From Novosphingobium rosa NBRC 15208 (GTDB lineage: Bacteria; Pseudomonadota; Alphaproteobacteria; Sphingomonadales; Sphingomonadaceae), in NCBI RefSeq assembly GCF_001598555.1, contig NZ_BCZE01000015.1:31617-95616 (forward strand): a DNA stretch of 64,000 bases. Reading direction: 5' to 3'. Below the pieces are notes generated by a model, which worked only from the letters and a program-made list of their open reading frames with translations, was not told the origin of the DNA and did no database searches. A program made the position numbers and the translations under genes. Position 1 is the stretch's first letter; every line of letters begins with the position of its first letter. Below are positions 43,052 through 52,165 of the stretch, one piece after another.

Positions 43052-44095
43052 ATGATGACGACATGGAAAGCAGGCTTGCTGTGCGCTCTGGCCGTGGCGG
43101 TCCCGGCGCAGGCGCAGCAGACCGATGTGTCGCCCGAAGGCGCCATCGCGGTTCCGGCGATCACCGTACCCTCCAGCCCGCTGATGAGCCGCGAGGGCAA
43201 TGAGTCACGGGTCGAGCATATCCTCACCAAGCGTAAACTGAAAGGCCAGCCCATCGATGCGCTGGATGCCGCCTTGTTCGGGCCGGGCCTCACGCGGATG
43301 CAGGCGGCCTATCCGCAGGTTCGCATCCGCGCCGACCGGATCGCCGGCGTACCGGTGCTGGTCTACGAGCCTTCCGGGCCCAAGGTGGCGGCAGGGCGCG
43401 ACAAGGTTCTGATCAATGTGCATGGCGGCGGCTTTGTGGGCTGTTTCCATGAGTGCGGCGGCGTGGAATCGATCCCCGTGGCGGCCCGCACCGGCATCAA
43501 GGTGATCAGCATCGATTACCGTGAATTTCCCGAAGCGCGTTTTCCCGCAGCGTCGCAAGACGTGGCCAGCGTCTATCGCGAGATCCTGAAGCGCACGCCT
43601 GCCCGAAAGATCGGCCTCTACGGCTGTTCGGCGGGAGGGCTGCTGACAGCGCAGTCGCTGGCATGGTTCCAGTCGCACGGGCTGCCCGCGCCTGCCGCGG
43701 CGGGCATCTTCTGCGCCGGAGCAGATGCCACCTTGGGCGGAGATTCCCGTTACATCGGCAATTTGCTGGGCGATGGCGAAGTGCCGCGCGCAGCTGCGGC
43801 CACGCCGCCGCTCGGTTATATGGCCGGGGCTTCGCCGCAGGATCCCAATGCCTTTCCTATCGTCAGCAAGGAGGTTCTGGCCCATTATCCCCCCACGCTG
43901 ATCATCACCGGAACACGGGACTTCGGGATGAGTGGTGCTGTTTATCTCCACAGCCGGCTGGTTGCGCTGCACCGGCCCAGCGACTTGCAGGTATGGGAAG
44001 GTGGCCGTCATGCCTTTTTCTATGACATCCGCATTCCGGAAGCGAATGAGGTCTTCGATGTCATCGCCCGCTTTTTCGAGGAGAAACTGGGTTGA
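43052..44095 (+). CDS. Secreted alpha/beta-hydrolase, hormone-sensitive-lipase family
   Basis: 347 residues from ATG 43052 (or the next ATG, 43055, better spaced from GGAG). Signal peptide WKAGLLCALAVAVPAQAQ. HSL-family motifs: oxyanion NVHGGGFVGCFHECGG, nucleophile LYGCSAGGLL, Asp in ITGTRDFGMS, His in WEGGRHAFFYD. A periplasmic esterase, second of three in the island. One base separates it from the symporter stop. Confidence 0.88.
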   Translation: MMTTWKAGLLCALAVAVPAQAQQTDVSPEGAIAVPAITVPSSPLMSREGNESRVEHILTKRKLKGQPIDALDAALFGPGLTRMQAAYPQVRIRADRIAGVPVLVYEPSGPKVAAGRDKVLINVHGGGFVGCFHECGGVESIPVAARTGIKVISIDYREFPEARFPAASQDVASVYREILKRTPARKIGLYGCSAGGLLTAQSLAWFQSHGLPAPAAAGIFCAGADATLGGDSRYIGNLLGDGEVPRAAAATPPLGYMAGASPQDPNAFPIVSKEVLAHYPPTLIITGTRDFGMSGAVYLHSRLVALHRPSDLQVWEGGRHAFFYDIRIPEANEVFDVIARFFEEKLG

Positions 44096-44408
44096 GGCGG
44101 AATGCCGGACGATGAATGGGCGCCGACGCCAAGCGCCTCTTTGACGTGAACGGATGAGCGAACCGCACCGGATGGGCCGGAAGGCTTTTCGGGAGATGAC
44201 AGGAAGGCTTCTATCGCGGCGGTGGCAGGAACCGCCGCATTGCAAGTTCGTCAGCGGTTGGTGGCGTCTGAACGACCGGACCTTCCGCCGGCAGATTGAT
44301 CGTGCCCTGGACGTATCAGCACTGCCTATGCCGATCATAAAAATGACGATTGTACTTTGCCGGCTTGCGGTGGCGTATCGGTGACAAAACCTCAAAATGG
44401 AGAGAGAT
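44096..44408. other. Gene-free gap between two esterase genes
   Basis: About 310 bases with no supported gene. A 76-codon frame (44154-44384) has no recognisable motif and no ribosome site. No clear hairpin with T-run was seen, so the downstream esterase may be read through or have its own promoter. Confidence 0.4.
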
Positions 44409-45350
44409 GTGCCGAAAGCCTTGCCCCATCGAATCGGGTATACCCTCGCTCTGGCCCTGTTGGGGACTTCACCCGCTCTGGCCCAGCGTGAGGCGCAGCA
44501 GGGGATGCCCACGATGGTGCCTGCCACGGCGCCGCCGGAGCCCGATGCGATACCGCTTTACGGCAAGGCGACCCCGGGAACCGCGACCAGCGAAATCTGG
44601 TCGAAGGCTGGCGGCCTGGACTATACGGTGCGCAACGTCACCCGCCCTACGCTGACCCCGGTGTTGCCGGATCCAGCCAAGGCAACGGGCGCGGCTGTGG
44701 TGGTAGCGCCCGGCGGCGCCTTCATGCTCCTGGCGATGGATCATGAAGGCTGGGGAGTGGCACGGGCGTTGGCGGACAGAGGGATCGCCGCTTTCGTGCT
44801 GAAGTATCGTCTGTTGCCTACCCCTCGCGATGAAGGTGAAGCCGGCAATTACATGATGCGCACAATGATGGCCGGACTGACCGATCCAGGCAAACCGCCC
44901 AGCCTGACCAATCCCGATGCCGGCACCGATGGGCGCGAGGCGATCAAGCTGGTGCGCGCCAACGCTGCGCGCTGGGGCGTCGATCCTGCCCGAGTGGGGA
45001 TGATCGGCTTTTCCGCCGGGGCCATGACGGCCCTGCAGACCGTGCTGACGGCAAAACCTGACGAGAAGCCGGCTTTCTTCGGCTATATCTATGGACCGCA
45101 GGCCCGGGTCGACGTGCCTGCCGATGCCCCGCCGATGTTCGATGCGCTGGCGCTCGATGATCCGCTGTTTCCTTCGCAGGGCTTCCCGATCGCACAGGGC
45201 TGGCTGGCCGCCAAACGGCCAGTCGAGATCCATGGGTATCAGAAGGGAAGCCATGGTTTCGGCCTTGGCGTGCCCGGTACAACCACGACGCTGGTCATGG
45301 ATGAGTTCATTGCCTGGTTGACGATGCAAGGCTTCCTCGCACGACACTGA
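44409..45350 (+). CDS. Secreted alpha/beta-hydrolase (acetyl-xylan-esterase-like)
   Basis: 313 residues; GTG 44409 chosen because GGAGAG lies just upstream, while ATG 44397 has no ribosome site. Signal peptide (IGYTLALALLGTSPALAQ). Motifs: VVVAPGGAFMLLAMDHEGWGVA (oxyanion), nucleophile VGMIGFSAGAMTAL, His in KGSHGFGLG. Resembles the esterase proteins often labelled endo-1,4-beta-xylanase B. Together with the GH3 gene this points to processing of an acylated plant glycan or glycoside. Confidence 0.85.
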   Translation: MPKALPHRIGYTLALALLGTSPALAQREAQQGMPTMVPATAPPEPDAIPLYGKATPGTATSEIWSKAGGLDYTVRNVTRPTLTPVLPDPAKATGAAVVVAPGGAFMLLAMDHEGWGVARALADRGIAAFVLKYRLLPTPRDEGEAGNYMMRTMMAGLTDPGKPPSLTNPDAGTDGREAIKLVRANAARWGVDPARVGMIGFSAGAMTALQTVLTAKPDEKPAFFGYIYGPQARVDVPADAPPMFDALALDDPLFPSQGFPIAQGWLAAKRPVEIHGYQKGSHGFGLGVPGTTTTLVMDEFIAWLTMQGFLARH

Positions 45351-45583
45351 GCTTGTGGCCTTCCACAAGGATTAGACCTTGCCGGGATGGCCCGGCGGGA
45401 GGCCAGAGGATCGCAATCCAGAGGATGATGCTGGCTTGACCGGTCGCGGGTGGTGACCGGAACGTGAGCTTGCCAAACTCTCTGTGGCAAAGCTGTCGGC
45501 TGTTCATGGCTCGGGTTGAGGTGACGCCATTCCGACAGTTGAGGAAGACCGGTATCGCAGGGCCTCATCCGCAGGCCGTTGGT

Positions 45584-45625
45584 CCCTCGGCCCGTGTTCG
45601 ACGCAGGCCGAGGGATCTTGTTTTT
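45584..45625 (+). terminator. Rho-independent terminator of the catabolic island
   Basis: CCCTCGGCC-N13-GGCCGAGGG then ATCTTGTTTTT. A 9-bp stem with T-run on the + strand, placed between the last esterase and the end of the convergent GH3 gene. Confidence 0.8.
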
Positions 45626-48308
45626 ACTCGGGCAGGGCGACAGTTTTGTCGATGTCGAACGCGGCGCTGCTTCCCGGCACGCCGGTGCCGGGCTGGCCCG
45701 AGCCGACGCTGACCCGATAATGGCCCGCAAACATCTGGCGCTGTCCATCGGGTGAGACGGCGCTCAGATCGCGCGGCGAAAGGGTGAAGGACACCTCGCG
45801 GCTCTCCCCCGGTTGCAACTCAAGGCGCTTGAAGCCGCGCAGGGCCAGACGCGGAGCGCCCTTGATGTCGGGGAAGGTCAGATAGAGTTGCGCGACCTCG
45901 GCCCCGGCCCGATGACCCGTATTGCGGAGCTGTGCACGAATGGTCACACTGCCGTCCTGCGCGGGCGGAGCGACGACCAGGCCTTGATAGGCGAATGTCG
46001 TGTAGCTCAGGCCATAGCCGAAGGGATAGACCGGCTTGCCGGTGAAATAGCGGTAGGTGCGGCCTGCCATGCGGTAATCGTCGAACGGCGGCAGGTCTTC
46101 CAGCCCGCGATAGAAGGTCAGCGGCAGGCGCCCGGACGGATTGACCTTGCCTGACAGCACTTCGGCGACCGCCGTGCCGCCCGACTGGCCGGGATACCAT
46201 GCCTCCACCAGGGCGGCGGCCTTGTCCTTGGCCCAGCTCAGATTGATCGGGCTGCCGTTCATCGCGACCACCACCAGCGGCTTGCCGGTCTTGTGCGCGC
46301 GTTCCAGCATGGCGATCTGGTCGGCGGGCAGGTCCAGCGTGGTCTTGTCGCCGCCCTTGAAGCCGGGAACCACGGCGCGGCTTTCCTCGGCCTCCATGTC
46401 GGAGGTCAGGCCCACCACGGCCACGATGACATCGGCACTCGCCGCAGCTGCGTCGAGCTGGGCATCGGCATCCGCGACGATAGGCTTCCACACCAGATCG
46501 GCGCCGCCCATCTTCAGCGACTGGGCGGTGACCGCGATGGGGTATTTGTGCCCGGCAATCAGTTCGACGGTCTTGAGATTGGGCAGGGCGCCAAAGGATT
46601 CCGCGCCCAGATCGACCAGCGGCTTACCCTCGAACGTCATTGAGCCGCTGAAGCCCGAGAGGCCCAGCCGATAGGTGCCGGAGACCGGCGGCACGATAAA
46701 GCCGGTCCACACCACCTTGTGGTAATTGCTGACGCCCGCCTGATCCAGACTGCGCGCGGCGACATCGGGCTCGATCCGCGAGAGGACCGGATCGGGCAGC
46801 ACTGCCAGCGGTTTGACGAATTCGGGCACGCCATCGGGCCCCGGGGGCTGGGGCTCGGCGTTGGCGGCGTTGTAATAGCGCGCCAGCAGTCCGGGCCTGC
46901 CGTCCGGGCTGCGCAGGGCGGAGGTGGGAATGCGGTCGCCATCCGTGAAGCTTTGGCCAAAGGGCACCAGCCGGACATCGGCCTGCGGAAACGCCGCGCG
47001 CAGACCCTGTACCACCGATACGGGCGTGTTCGACAGGCTGGAGGAATAATTGCCGCGCAGCACCCGTGTGCCATCGGCCAGCGGGCCGATCACGGCCAGT
47101 TTCACGCCGGGCTTGAGCGGCAGCGTGCCATCGTTCTTCAGCAGGACAAGGCTGCGCTCGGCAGCCTTGAGCGCCAGGGCCTGAGCCGAGGGTGAGTTGA
47201 CCTGCGTCATCGGAACGGTGGGCATGGGGCGCACGCCCGCCAGATCGCCCACGCGATAGCGCGCCGAAAACAGGCGGATCAGCGCGGTGTCGATGTCCTG
47301 CTGGCTGATGAGCCCGCGTTGCAGAGCATCGCGGTAGCGCGCGCCCAGATCCGGCAGGTTGACGATCGTGCCGGTGTTGCATTCATTGTCCATGCCTGCC
47401 CGCAGGGCCACGGCGGCGGCTGTGGCGGCGTCGGGCGCATATTTATGAGTGTCGGCGATGTCTTTCACCGCATCGCAATCGGAGACCACATAGCCCGTGA
47501 AGTTCCAGGCGCCGCGCAGCCGTTCCTTGAGCAACAGATCGCTGCCGCAGGCGGGTTGCGCATCGATGCGGTTGTAGGCGCACATGATCGACCCGGCATG
47601 GCCTTCGACGATGGCGGCGCGGAAAGCGGGGAGGTAGGTGTCTTCCAGATCATGCGCCGAGACGAAGACATTGGCGCTGTGCCGGGTGGATTCCGGCCCG
47701 CTGTGGACGGCGAAATGTTTGGGGGTGGCGATGATGTCGGGCAGGTCGGGGTTATTCCCTTGCAGCCCGTTGATGAAGGCCACGCCCATATGGGCGGTGA
47801 GGAAGGGGTCCTCGCCATAGGTTTCCTGACCGCGCCCCCAGCGCGGATCGCGGAAGATGTTGATGTTGGGCGACCAGCTGTCGAGCCCCGTGCCGATCCG
47901 GTCCATGCGCCCCGTCTTGCGGGCCAGCGTATGCAGCGCGCGCAATTCCATGCTGATGTGCCCCGCCACGTCCTTGACCAGCGCATCATCAAACGATGCC
48001 GCAAGACCGATCGGTTCGGGAAAGTTGGTGGTGGGCACAGTGCCCAGCGCGCCATGCAGCGATTCCGTCCACCAATTGTATTCCGGCACATTCAGGCGCG
48101 GGATGGCGGGGGCGGCGTTGACGAGTTGCTCGACCTTTTCATCAAGAGTCATGTTGGCCACAAGGTCGGCGGCCATTGTGTTGGCCCGCGCCCGTATGGC
48201 GCTGGCGCCAGAAGTGTTCTGCGCCCGGGACGGCGCCGAATGGAGAGCCACAGCAACAGCGATTATCGCCGTGCGATACGCATAGTGACGCCAGGAGTGC
48301 CTTGTCAT
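45624..48308 (-). CDS. GH3 glycosidase, beta-xylosidase/beta-glucosidase type with PA14 insert
   Basis: 894 residues from ATG 48308 (GAGAGGGA upstream). Signal peptide to about residue 30 (AVALHSAPSRAQ). GH3 (alpha/beta)8 barrel with PRWGRGQETYGEDP, ATPKHFAVHSG and nucleophile Asp277 in GYVVSDCDAV, the SDCDAV form usual in beta-xylosidases. Second GH3 domain with a PA14 insertion (GLLARYYNAANAEP ... GTYRLGLSGFSG) and a C-terminal fibronectin-III-like domain. Periplasmic removal of xylose or glucose from oligosaccharides or glycosides is likely. Two LacI-type palindromes lie in its promoter. Confidence 0.93.
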   Translation of the reverse strand: MTRHSWRHYAYRTAIIAVAVALHSAPSRAQNTSGASAIRARANTMAADLVANMTLDEKVEQLVNAAPAIPRLNVPEYNWWTESLHGALGTVPTTNFPEPIGLAASFDDALVKDVAGHISMELRALHTLARKTGRMDRIGTGLDSWSPNINIFRDPRWGRGQETYGEDPFLTAHMGVAFINGLQGNNPDLPDIIATPKHFAVHSGPESTRHSANVFVSAHDLEDTYLPAFRAAIVEGHAGSIMCAYNRIDAQPACGSDLLLKERLRGAWNFTGYVVSDCDAVKDIADTHKYAPDAATAAAVALRAGMDNECNTGTIVNLPDLGARYRDALQRGLISQQDIDTALIRLFSARYRVGDLAGVRPMPTVPMTQVNSPSAQALALKAAERSLVLLKNDGTLPLKPGVKLAVIGPLADGTRVLRGNYSSSLSNTPVSVVQGLRAAFPQADVRLVPFGQSFTDGDRIPTSALRSPDGRPGLLARYYNAANAEPQPPGPDGVPEFVKPLAVLPDPVLSRIEPDVAARSLDQAGVSNYHKVVWTGFIVPPVSGTYRLGLSGFSGSMTFEGKPLVDLGAESFGALPNLKTVELIAGHKYPIAVTAQSLKMGGADLVWKPIVADADAQLDAAAASADVIVAVVGLTSDMEAEESRAVVPGFKGGDKTTLDLPADQIAMLERAHKTGKPLVVVAMNGSPINLSWAKDKAAALVEAWYPGQSGGTAVAEVLSGKVNPSGRLPLTFYRGLEDLPPFDDYRMAGRTYRYFTGKPVYPFGYGLSYTTFAYQGLVVAPPAQDGSVTIRAQLRNTGHRAGAEVAQLYLTFPDIKGAPRLALRGFKRLELQPGESREVSFTLSPRDLSAVSPDGQRQMFAGHYRVSVGSGQPGTGVPGSSAAFDIDKTVALPE

Positions 48309-48346
48309 CCGTGTCCCTCTCATCCGATCCTGCCGCAGCGCTGTTC

Positions 48347-48360
48347 TGGTAGCGCTATCG
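48347..48360. promoter_or_regulatory. LacI-family operator 1 upstream of the GH3 gene
   Basis: TGGTAGCGCTATCG, centred on the perfect palindrome TAGCGCTA, 39 bases upstream of the GH3 start. It is close to the TGGTAGCGCTACCA-type operator known for xylose-type LacI regulators in Caulobacter. Confidence 0.6.
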
Positions 48361-48490
48361 TAATTTTGCCGATCTATGTTCAAGCGCGGGCGCAACATCA
48401 AATACGGAATTTGTCCGGGTGCATAGGCTGGGCCTATGGATGGGCCATTTTGCTCATCCGGATAAGGCAGGTCGGGCCCAACAACGGGAT

Positions 48491-48502
48491 TAGAGCGCTC
48501 CC
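48491..48502. promoter_or_regulatory. LacI-family operator 2 in the same gap
   Basis: TAGAGCGCTCCC, with the 8-bp palindrome GAGCGCTC, 140 bases from operator 1. The 356-base gap 48309-48664 holds no gene; a pair of AGCGCT-centred sites at this distance could support DNA looping. Confidence 0.45.
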
Positions 48503-48664
48503 AATGGTCGATGGTGTGCATGAATATTTCACCCTGTGAATGACAGCTTTGTCAGCGAGGGCCGTCATCCGGGCCGCGATATCCAGGGCAGATAGGCTAA
48601 AGAACGCGCTTGAGCGGCTTCTGCAGGTTGAGACTGGACGCCTGCAGACGCCCAGCACCTCGCT

Positions 48665-49333
48665 TCAGAGTTTGAGGCCGACAGCGGCGATGGCCGCATC
48701 CATCCGTCCGTCGAGTTCTCGCTTCGTCTCGGCCCACGCCGGTACGGTGTCCAGCAATCGCTGCTGCCACGCCATCAGATGAGGGAATTCGTCGAAGGGA
48801 ACCTTCGTTCGGGCGGATTGGGAAAAGGGCGCGGCGATATCGATATCGGCGAGGGTCAGCCGGTCGCCGACGATGAAGCGACGTTGCGCCAGATGGCGGT
48901 CCAGCACGGCGCCCGCCGCGCGAATGTTGGCGAAGGCGAGATCGATGATGCTGGCATCCCCGGTCTGGCCCATGAAGGGCTTCACGATCCGCTCGTTGAA
49001 GGTGAGGGTTGAAAAGACACGCCACTGCTCACCGGACCAGAACATCCATTGCAGCACTTCATGCCGCTCATGCGCCGACGCGCCGAGCAAATCGCTCCCG
49101 ACCTTTTCCGCGAGATAGAGGTTGATCGCCGAGGCCTCGTAGAGAACGACATCCTCATCGACCATCACCGGCGTCAGGCCGTGCGGGTTGAGCGCCAAAA
49201 ACTCGGGCGTATGGCTTTCGCCCTTGAACAGATCGATGTTCACCCGCTCGATGGTGATGCCCATGATCGCTGCTGCTGTGGTGACGCGGCGCAAACTGCC
49301 CGAACCGGGATCGCCGTAAATCTTGATGGACAT
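48665..49333 (-). CDS. Glutathione S-transferase family protein
   Basis: 222 residues. N-terminal thioredoxin fold (MSIKIYGDPGSGSLRRVTTA with a GSGS/Ser-type active site, NPHGLTPVMVDEDVVLYEASAI giving the cis-Pro and the E-S glutathione site) and an all-helical C-terminal domain (FIVGDRLTLADIDIAAPF). Theta/phi-like GST. Substrate unknown. It lies upstream-to-downstream with the peroxiredoxin-like gene in the same direction, 85 bases apart. Confidence 0.9.
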   Translation of the reverse strand: MSIKIYGDPGSGSLRRVTTAAAIMGITIERVNIDLFKGESHTPEFLALNPHGLTPVMVDEDVVLYEASAINLYLAEKVGSDLLGASAHERHEVLQWMFWSGEQWRVFSTLTFNERIVKPFMGQTGDASIIDLAFANIRAAGAVLDRHLAQRRFIVGDRLTLADIDIAAPFSQSARTKVPFDEFPHLMAWQQRLLDTVPAWAETKRELDGRMDAAIAAVGLKL

Positions 49334-49418
49334 GGGAAGAAATCCTGAAGAGGGCGGGCCGCGCTCGCCCCGTCGATAGGGAAATATGGCGCGGCCCGAT
49401 TAATCCTTGGGGGGCGTT

Positions 49419-50102
49419 TCAGGCCGGCGAAGCGGCGCGCAGACGGTCAAGCACCGGCAGCAGTTCGGACGGATCGGGGCGGCGCGTGTAGTCGGGATTG
49501 ACCTCGGCATAGGCGATCAGCCCATCCGTGCCGATCACATAGCGCGCGGGCATCGGCAGCACCCAGGCGGGGTCATCGTTGATCTTGGGCAGATCGTTGC
49601 CGAACTGCCTGTAGACCTCGATCAGATCGGCGGGCAGGGCGAAGCGGAGGCCGAAGTCGGCGCCGACCGCCGTATGCGTGTCGCTCAGGATCGGGAAGCC
49701 CAGCTTGTTGTCACGCTGAGACTTGCGGCTGTTGGCCGCCGTCTGGGGCGAGATGGCGACAAGGCTGGCACCGCGCGCCTCGATCTCCGCGCGGATCTCT
49801 TCCAGCGCCTGAAGATCATGGTTGCAATAAGGGCACCAGACGCCGCGATAGAAGGTCACCACCAAAGGCCCCCTGGCCAGCAGGTCACGCGAATGGACGC
49901 TGTGGCCATCGGCGTCCTGCAGGGTGAATGCGGGCGCGGTATCGCCCGCCTTGAGGGCATGGTCGGCCTGCCCGCTGTCGATCAGCGTCTGGGTCGCGCT
50001 CTGCATCGTGTCGAGCTGATCGCGGGTGGGCACCAGCGGAAAGCGCCCGTTTTCGAAATCCTCGCGCAGCGCGTCGAGCTTGTCCTGAAGCTTCATCACC
50101 AT
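49419..50102 (-). CDS. Peroxiredoxin-like AhpC/TSA family protein
   Basis: 227 residues; ATG 50102, or ATG 50096 which is better spaced from GGAGA. Thioredoxin-like fold with a CxxC active site (Cys90, Cys93 in TFYRGVWCPYCNHDL) and RGASLVAISPQTAANS. This is the PRX-like family 2 group with an N-terminal helical extension (about 50 residues). Probably reduces peroxides or disulfides. Divergent from the LysR gene at 50201, which is its likely regulator. Confidence 0.88.
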   Translation of the reverse strand: MVMKLQDKLDALREDFENGRFPLVPTRDQLDTMQSATQTLIDSGQADHALKAGDTAPAFTLQDADGHSVHSRDLLARGPLVVTFYRGVWCPYCNHDLQALEEIRAEIEARGASLVAISPQTAANSRKSQRDNKLGFPILSDTHTAVGADFGLRFALPADLIEVYRQFGNDLPKINDDPAWVLPMPARYVIGTDGLIAYAEVNPDYTRRPDPSELLPVLDRLRAASPA

Positions 50103-50171
50103 TCTCCGTCTCGCGGCATGATCGCCGTGAAAGGGGGATTAGGTCATTCATGAATTCTGGTGTATTCCTTG

Positions 50172-50196
50172 AATATGGACAACATATATCCGTATT
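50172..50196. promoter_or_regulatory. Candidate LysR operator between divergent genes
   Basis: AATATGGA-N9-TCCGTATT, one mismatch from a perfect 8-bp inverted repeat, ending 4 bases before the LysR start. Confidence 0.5.
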
Positions 50197-50200
50197 TCGA

Positions 50201-51097
50201 ATGAGTGACCGCTGGCAGGAAATGGCGGTTTTCGTGCGCGTCGCCGAAAGCGGTGCCCTGTCGCGCGCCGCGCGGGAATTGAAACTGTCTCAGCCCTCGG
50301 TCTCGCGGATCATCGCCACGCTGGAGGAGCGGCTGGGCACCACGCTGCTGCTGCGCACGACCCGCAGCATCTCCTTGACCGAAGCGGGCGCCCTTTATCT
50401 GGAGCGCGCGAAACATCTGCTCGCCGAGATGGAGGAGGCCGAGCAGGCGACACGGGGCATTGACTCACTGCATGGCGTGATCCGGCTGGCCATGCCGGTG
50501 CTGTATGGCACGCGGGCTGTCATACCCGCACTGGCGAGCTTCCTGGCCCGCCACCCGGACCTGCGGGTCGAGATGATCATGAGCGATATGCGCCAGAACC
50601 TTATTACGGAAGGCGTCGATGTCGCCATCCGCCTGGGCGTGGGAACGCTCGATGATTCGACCTTCGGCGCGCGCAAACTCGCCCAGGTCGAGCGGCTTGT
50701 GGTTGCTGCCCCCTCCTATCTTGCCGCCCATGGCGTGCCCGCCAATCCGGGCGAGCTGGCCCGGCACCATTGCATCGTCCAGCACGGCGTCTTCGGTCCG
50801 GAAAGCTGGCGCTTTACGCACAACCAGACGGTGACATCGGTCAATGTGCCCGCCAAGCTCTGGATCAACTCGGCGCCGGGCATTCTGGCGGCGGCGGTGG
50901 CCGGGCTGGGGGTCGCGCTGGCCACCAATGTCATGGCCGGAGAGGAGTTGCGCTCCGGCCAGCTGGTGCGGTTGCTTGAGGCCTATCGGCTGGACCCGGC
51001 GCATGTCCATGCGATCTTCCCGGCGGGCCCCAGACCCTCGGCAAAAGTCCGGGCGATTGTCGAGCATCTGGCCATGACACTGGGGGCAATGGCCTGA
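50201..51097 (+). CDS. LysR-family transcriptional regulator
   Basis: 298 residues from ATG 50201. HTH: FVRVAESGALSRAARELKL, SQPSVSRIIATLEERLG, TRSISLTEAGALYLERA; CrgA/DntR-like effector domain (DSLHGVIRLAMPVLYG, AIRLGVGTLDDSTFGARKL). A longer frame upstream (to 50150) crosses the operator and is rejected. Divergent from the peroxiredoxin-like gene. Confidence 0.92.
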   Translation: MSDRWQEMAVFVRVAESGALSRAARELKLSQPSVSRIIATLEERLGTTLLLRTTRSISLTEAGALYLERAKHLLAEMEEAEQATRGIDSLHGVIRLAMPVLYGTRAVIPALASFLARHPDLRVEMIMSDMRQNLITEGVDVAIRLGVGTLDDSTFGARKLAQVERLVVAAPSYLAAHGVPANPGELARHHCIVQHGVFGPESWRFTHNQTVTSVNVPAKLWINSAPGILAAAVAGLGVALATNVMAGEELRSGQLVRLLEAYRLDPAHVHAIFPAGPRPSAKVRAIVEHLAMTLGAMA

Positions 51098-51242
51098 CAT
51101 GCCCTGACGTGACGATATCAGCCCGGAAGAGAGCTTCAATGCCGCATGCATAAAGCATGGCTTGCAGCGAAGGCGCTGTGAGGTGGGAAAGGCTGCTACA
51201 TCATCGGCAGCTGTCTTTCGCGGCTTGCCGGTATCCTCCTCT

Positions 51243-51737
51243 TCACCGGGTGTTATCGTGCTCGTCGGAGACCTTTTCCATCCAGTCCACGGTCTTGCCG
51301 TGCAGCGCCTCGGAAATGGCGATGTGGGTCATGCCCGTTGTGGCGGCGGCGCCATGCCAGTGCTTCACGCCCGGCGGTATCCAGATGATGTCGCCGCGCG
51401 CGATGGTCTGGACAGGGTGCCCCCATTGCTGGACCCGCCCCGTCCCCGCCGTGACGATCAGCGTCTGGCCCAGGGGGTGGCTGTGCCAATCGGTATGGGC
51501 GCCGGGCTCGAAGGTGACATAACTGCCGCTGACCCGGGCCGGAGCCGTCGCCTGAAAGCGCATCTCGACGCGCGCGGAGCCCGTGAAATGGTCCGCCGAC
51601 GCCGAAGTGGCCGGCTGGGAGCCTGATCGCGTGATGGCAATCTGGCTTTCGGGCTGAGCGGAGGCGGCGGTGTGCGTCATGGTAACCCCGGAGATGGCGG
51701 CCAGCGCGAGAAAGGTTCGGAGCGGGCCGATGCTCAC
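51243..51737 (-). CDS. Exported cupin-domain protein
   Basis: 164 residues from GTG 51737, which overlaps the stop of the CMD gene (GTGA); frames extending upstream run through that gene. Signal peptide (FLALAAISGVTMTHTAASAQP). Cupin motif with metal ligands HTDWHSHPLGQTLIV ... and GVKHWHGAAATTGMTHIAI. The GxxTxWHxHPxGQxL pattern is shared with small carboxymuconolactone-associated cupins; the CMD neighbour fits. Substrate unknown. Confidence 0.85.
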   Translation of the reverse strand: MSIGPLRTFLALAAISGVTMTHTAASAQPESQIAITRSGSQPATSASADHFTGSARVEMRFQATAPARVSGSYVTFEPGAHTDWHSHPLGQTLIVTAGTGRVQQWGHPVQTIARGDIIWIPPGVKHWHGAAATTGMTHIAISEALHGKTVDWMEKVSDEHDNTR

Positions 51738-52147
51738 GGGGCGTCCTTCGGGCGAAACACATCCTTGGCCACCGCAATGGCCGACACGGCGTTGGGCCAA
51801 CCGGTATAGAAGGCCAGTTGGGTGATCGCCTCGACCAGTTCTTCTTCGCTCAGGCCATTCTGCCGCGCCAGCATCAGGTGGGAGCGCAACTGATCGGGCC
51901 GGTTCATGGCGACCAGCGCGGCCACGGTAATGAGGCTGCGGTCGCGTTTGGACAGGCCGGGGCGCTCCCATATGTCGCCGTAGAGCACATCGTCGGTCAG
52001 CTGCGCCATCTTGGGTGCGATGTCGCCCATCAGTTGCTGGGCGCGTGAGGGCTGGGCGGGGGCGGCGGCGGGCGTGGTCTGGGCCATGGCGTCGGACCCT
52101 GAGATCAGCGCGGCGGCGGCGAGCACATTGCGGACAAGAGGTGGCAT
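51734..52147 (-). CDS. Exported carboxymuconolactone-decarboxylase-family protein
   Basis: 137 residues with a signal peptide (VLAAAALISGSDAMAQ). CMD fold: GDIWERPGLSKRDRSLITVAAL, NRPDQLRSHLMLARQNGLSEEE, TQLAFYTGWPNAVSAI. No CxxC, so not an AhpD-type disulfide reductase. Coupled to the cupin gene by an overlapping GTGA. Pairs of cupin and CMD proteins of this kind are widespread and of unclear role. Confidence 0.87.
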   Translation of the reverse strand: MPPLVRNVLAAAALISGSDAMAQTTPAAAPAQPSRAQQLMGDIAPKMAQLTDDVLYGDIWERPGLSKRDRSLITVAALVAMNRPDQLRSHLMLARQNGLSEEELVEAITQLAFYTGWPNAVSAIAVAKDVFRPKDAP

Positions 52148-52165
52148 GGTCGTTGTCCTTGTGAT

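Noticed and set aside
44154..44384. 76-codon open frame between two esterase genes
   Set aside because: No motif, no ribosome site and no overlap with neighbours.
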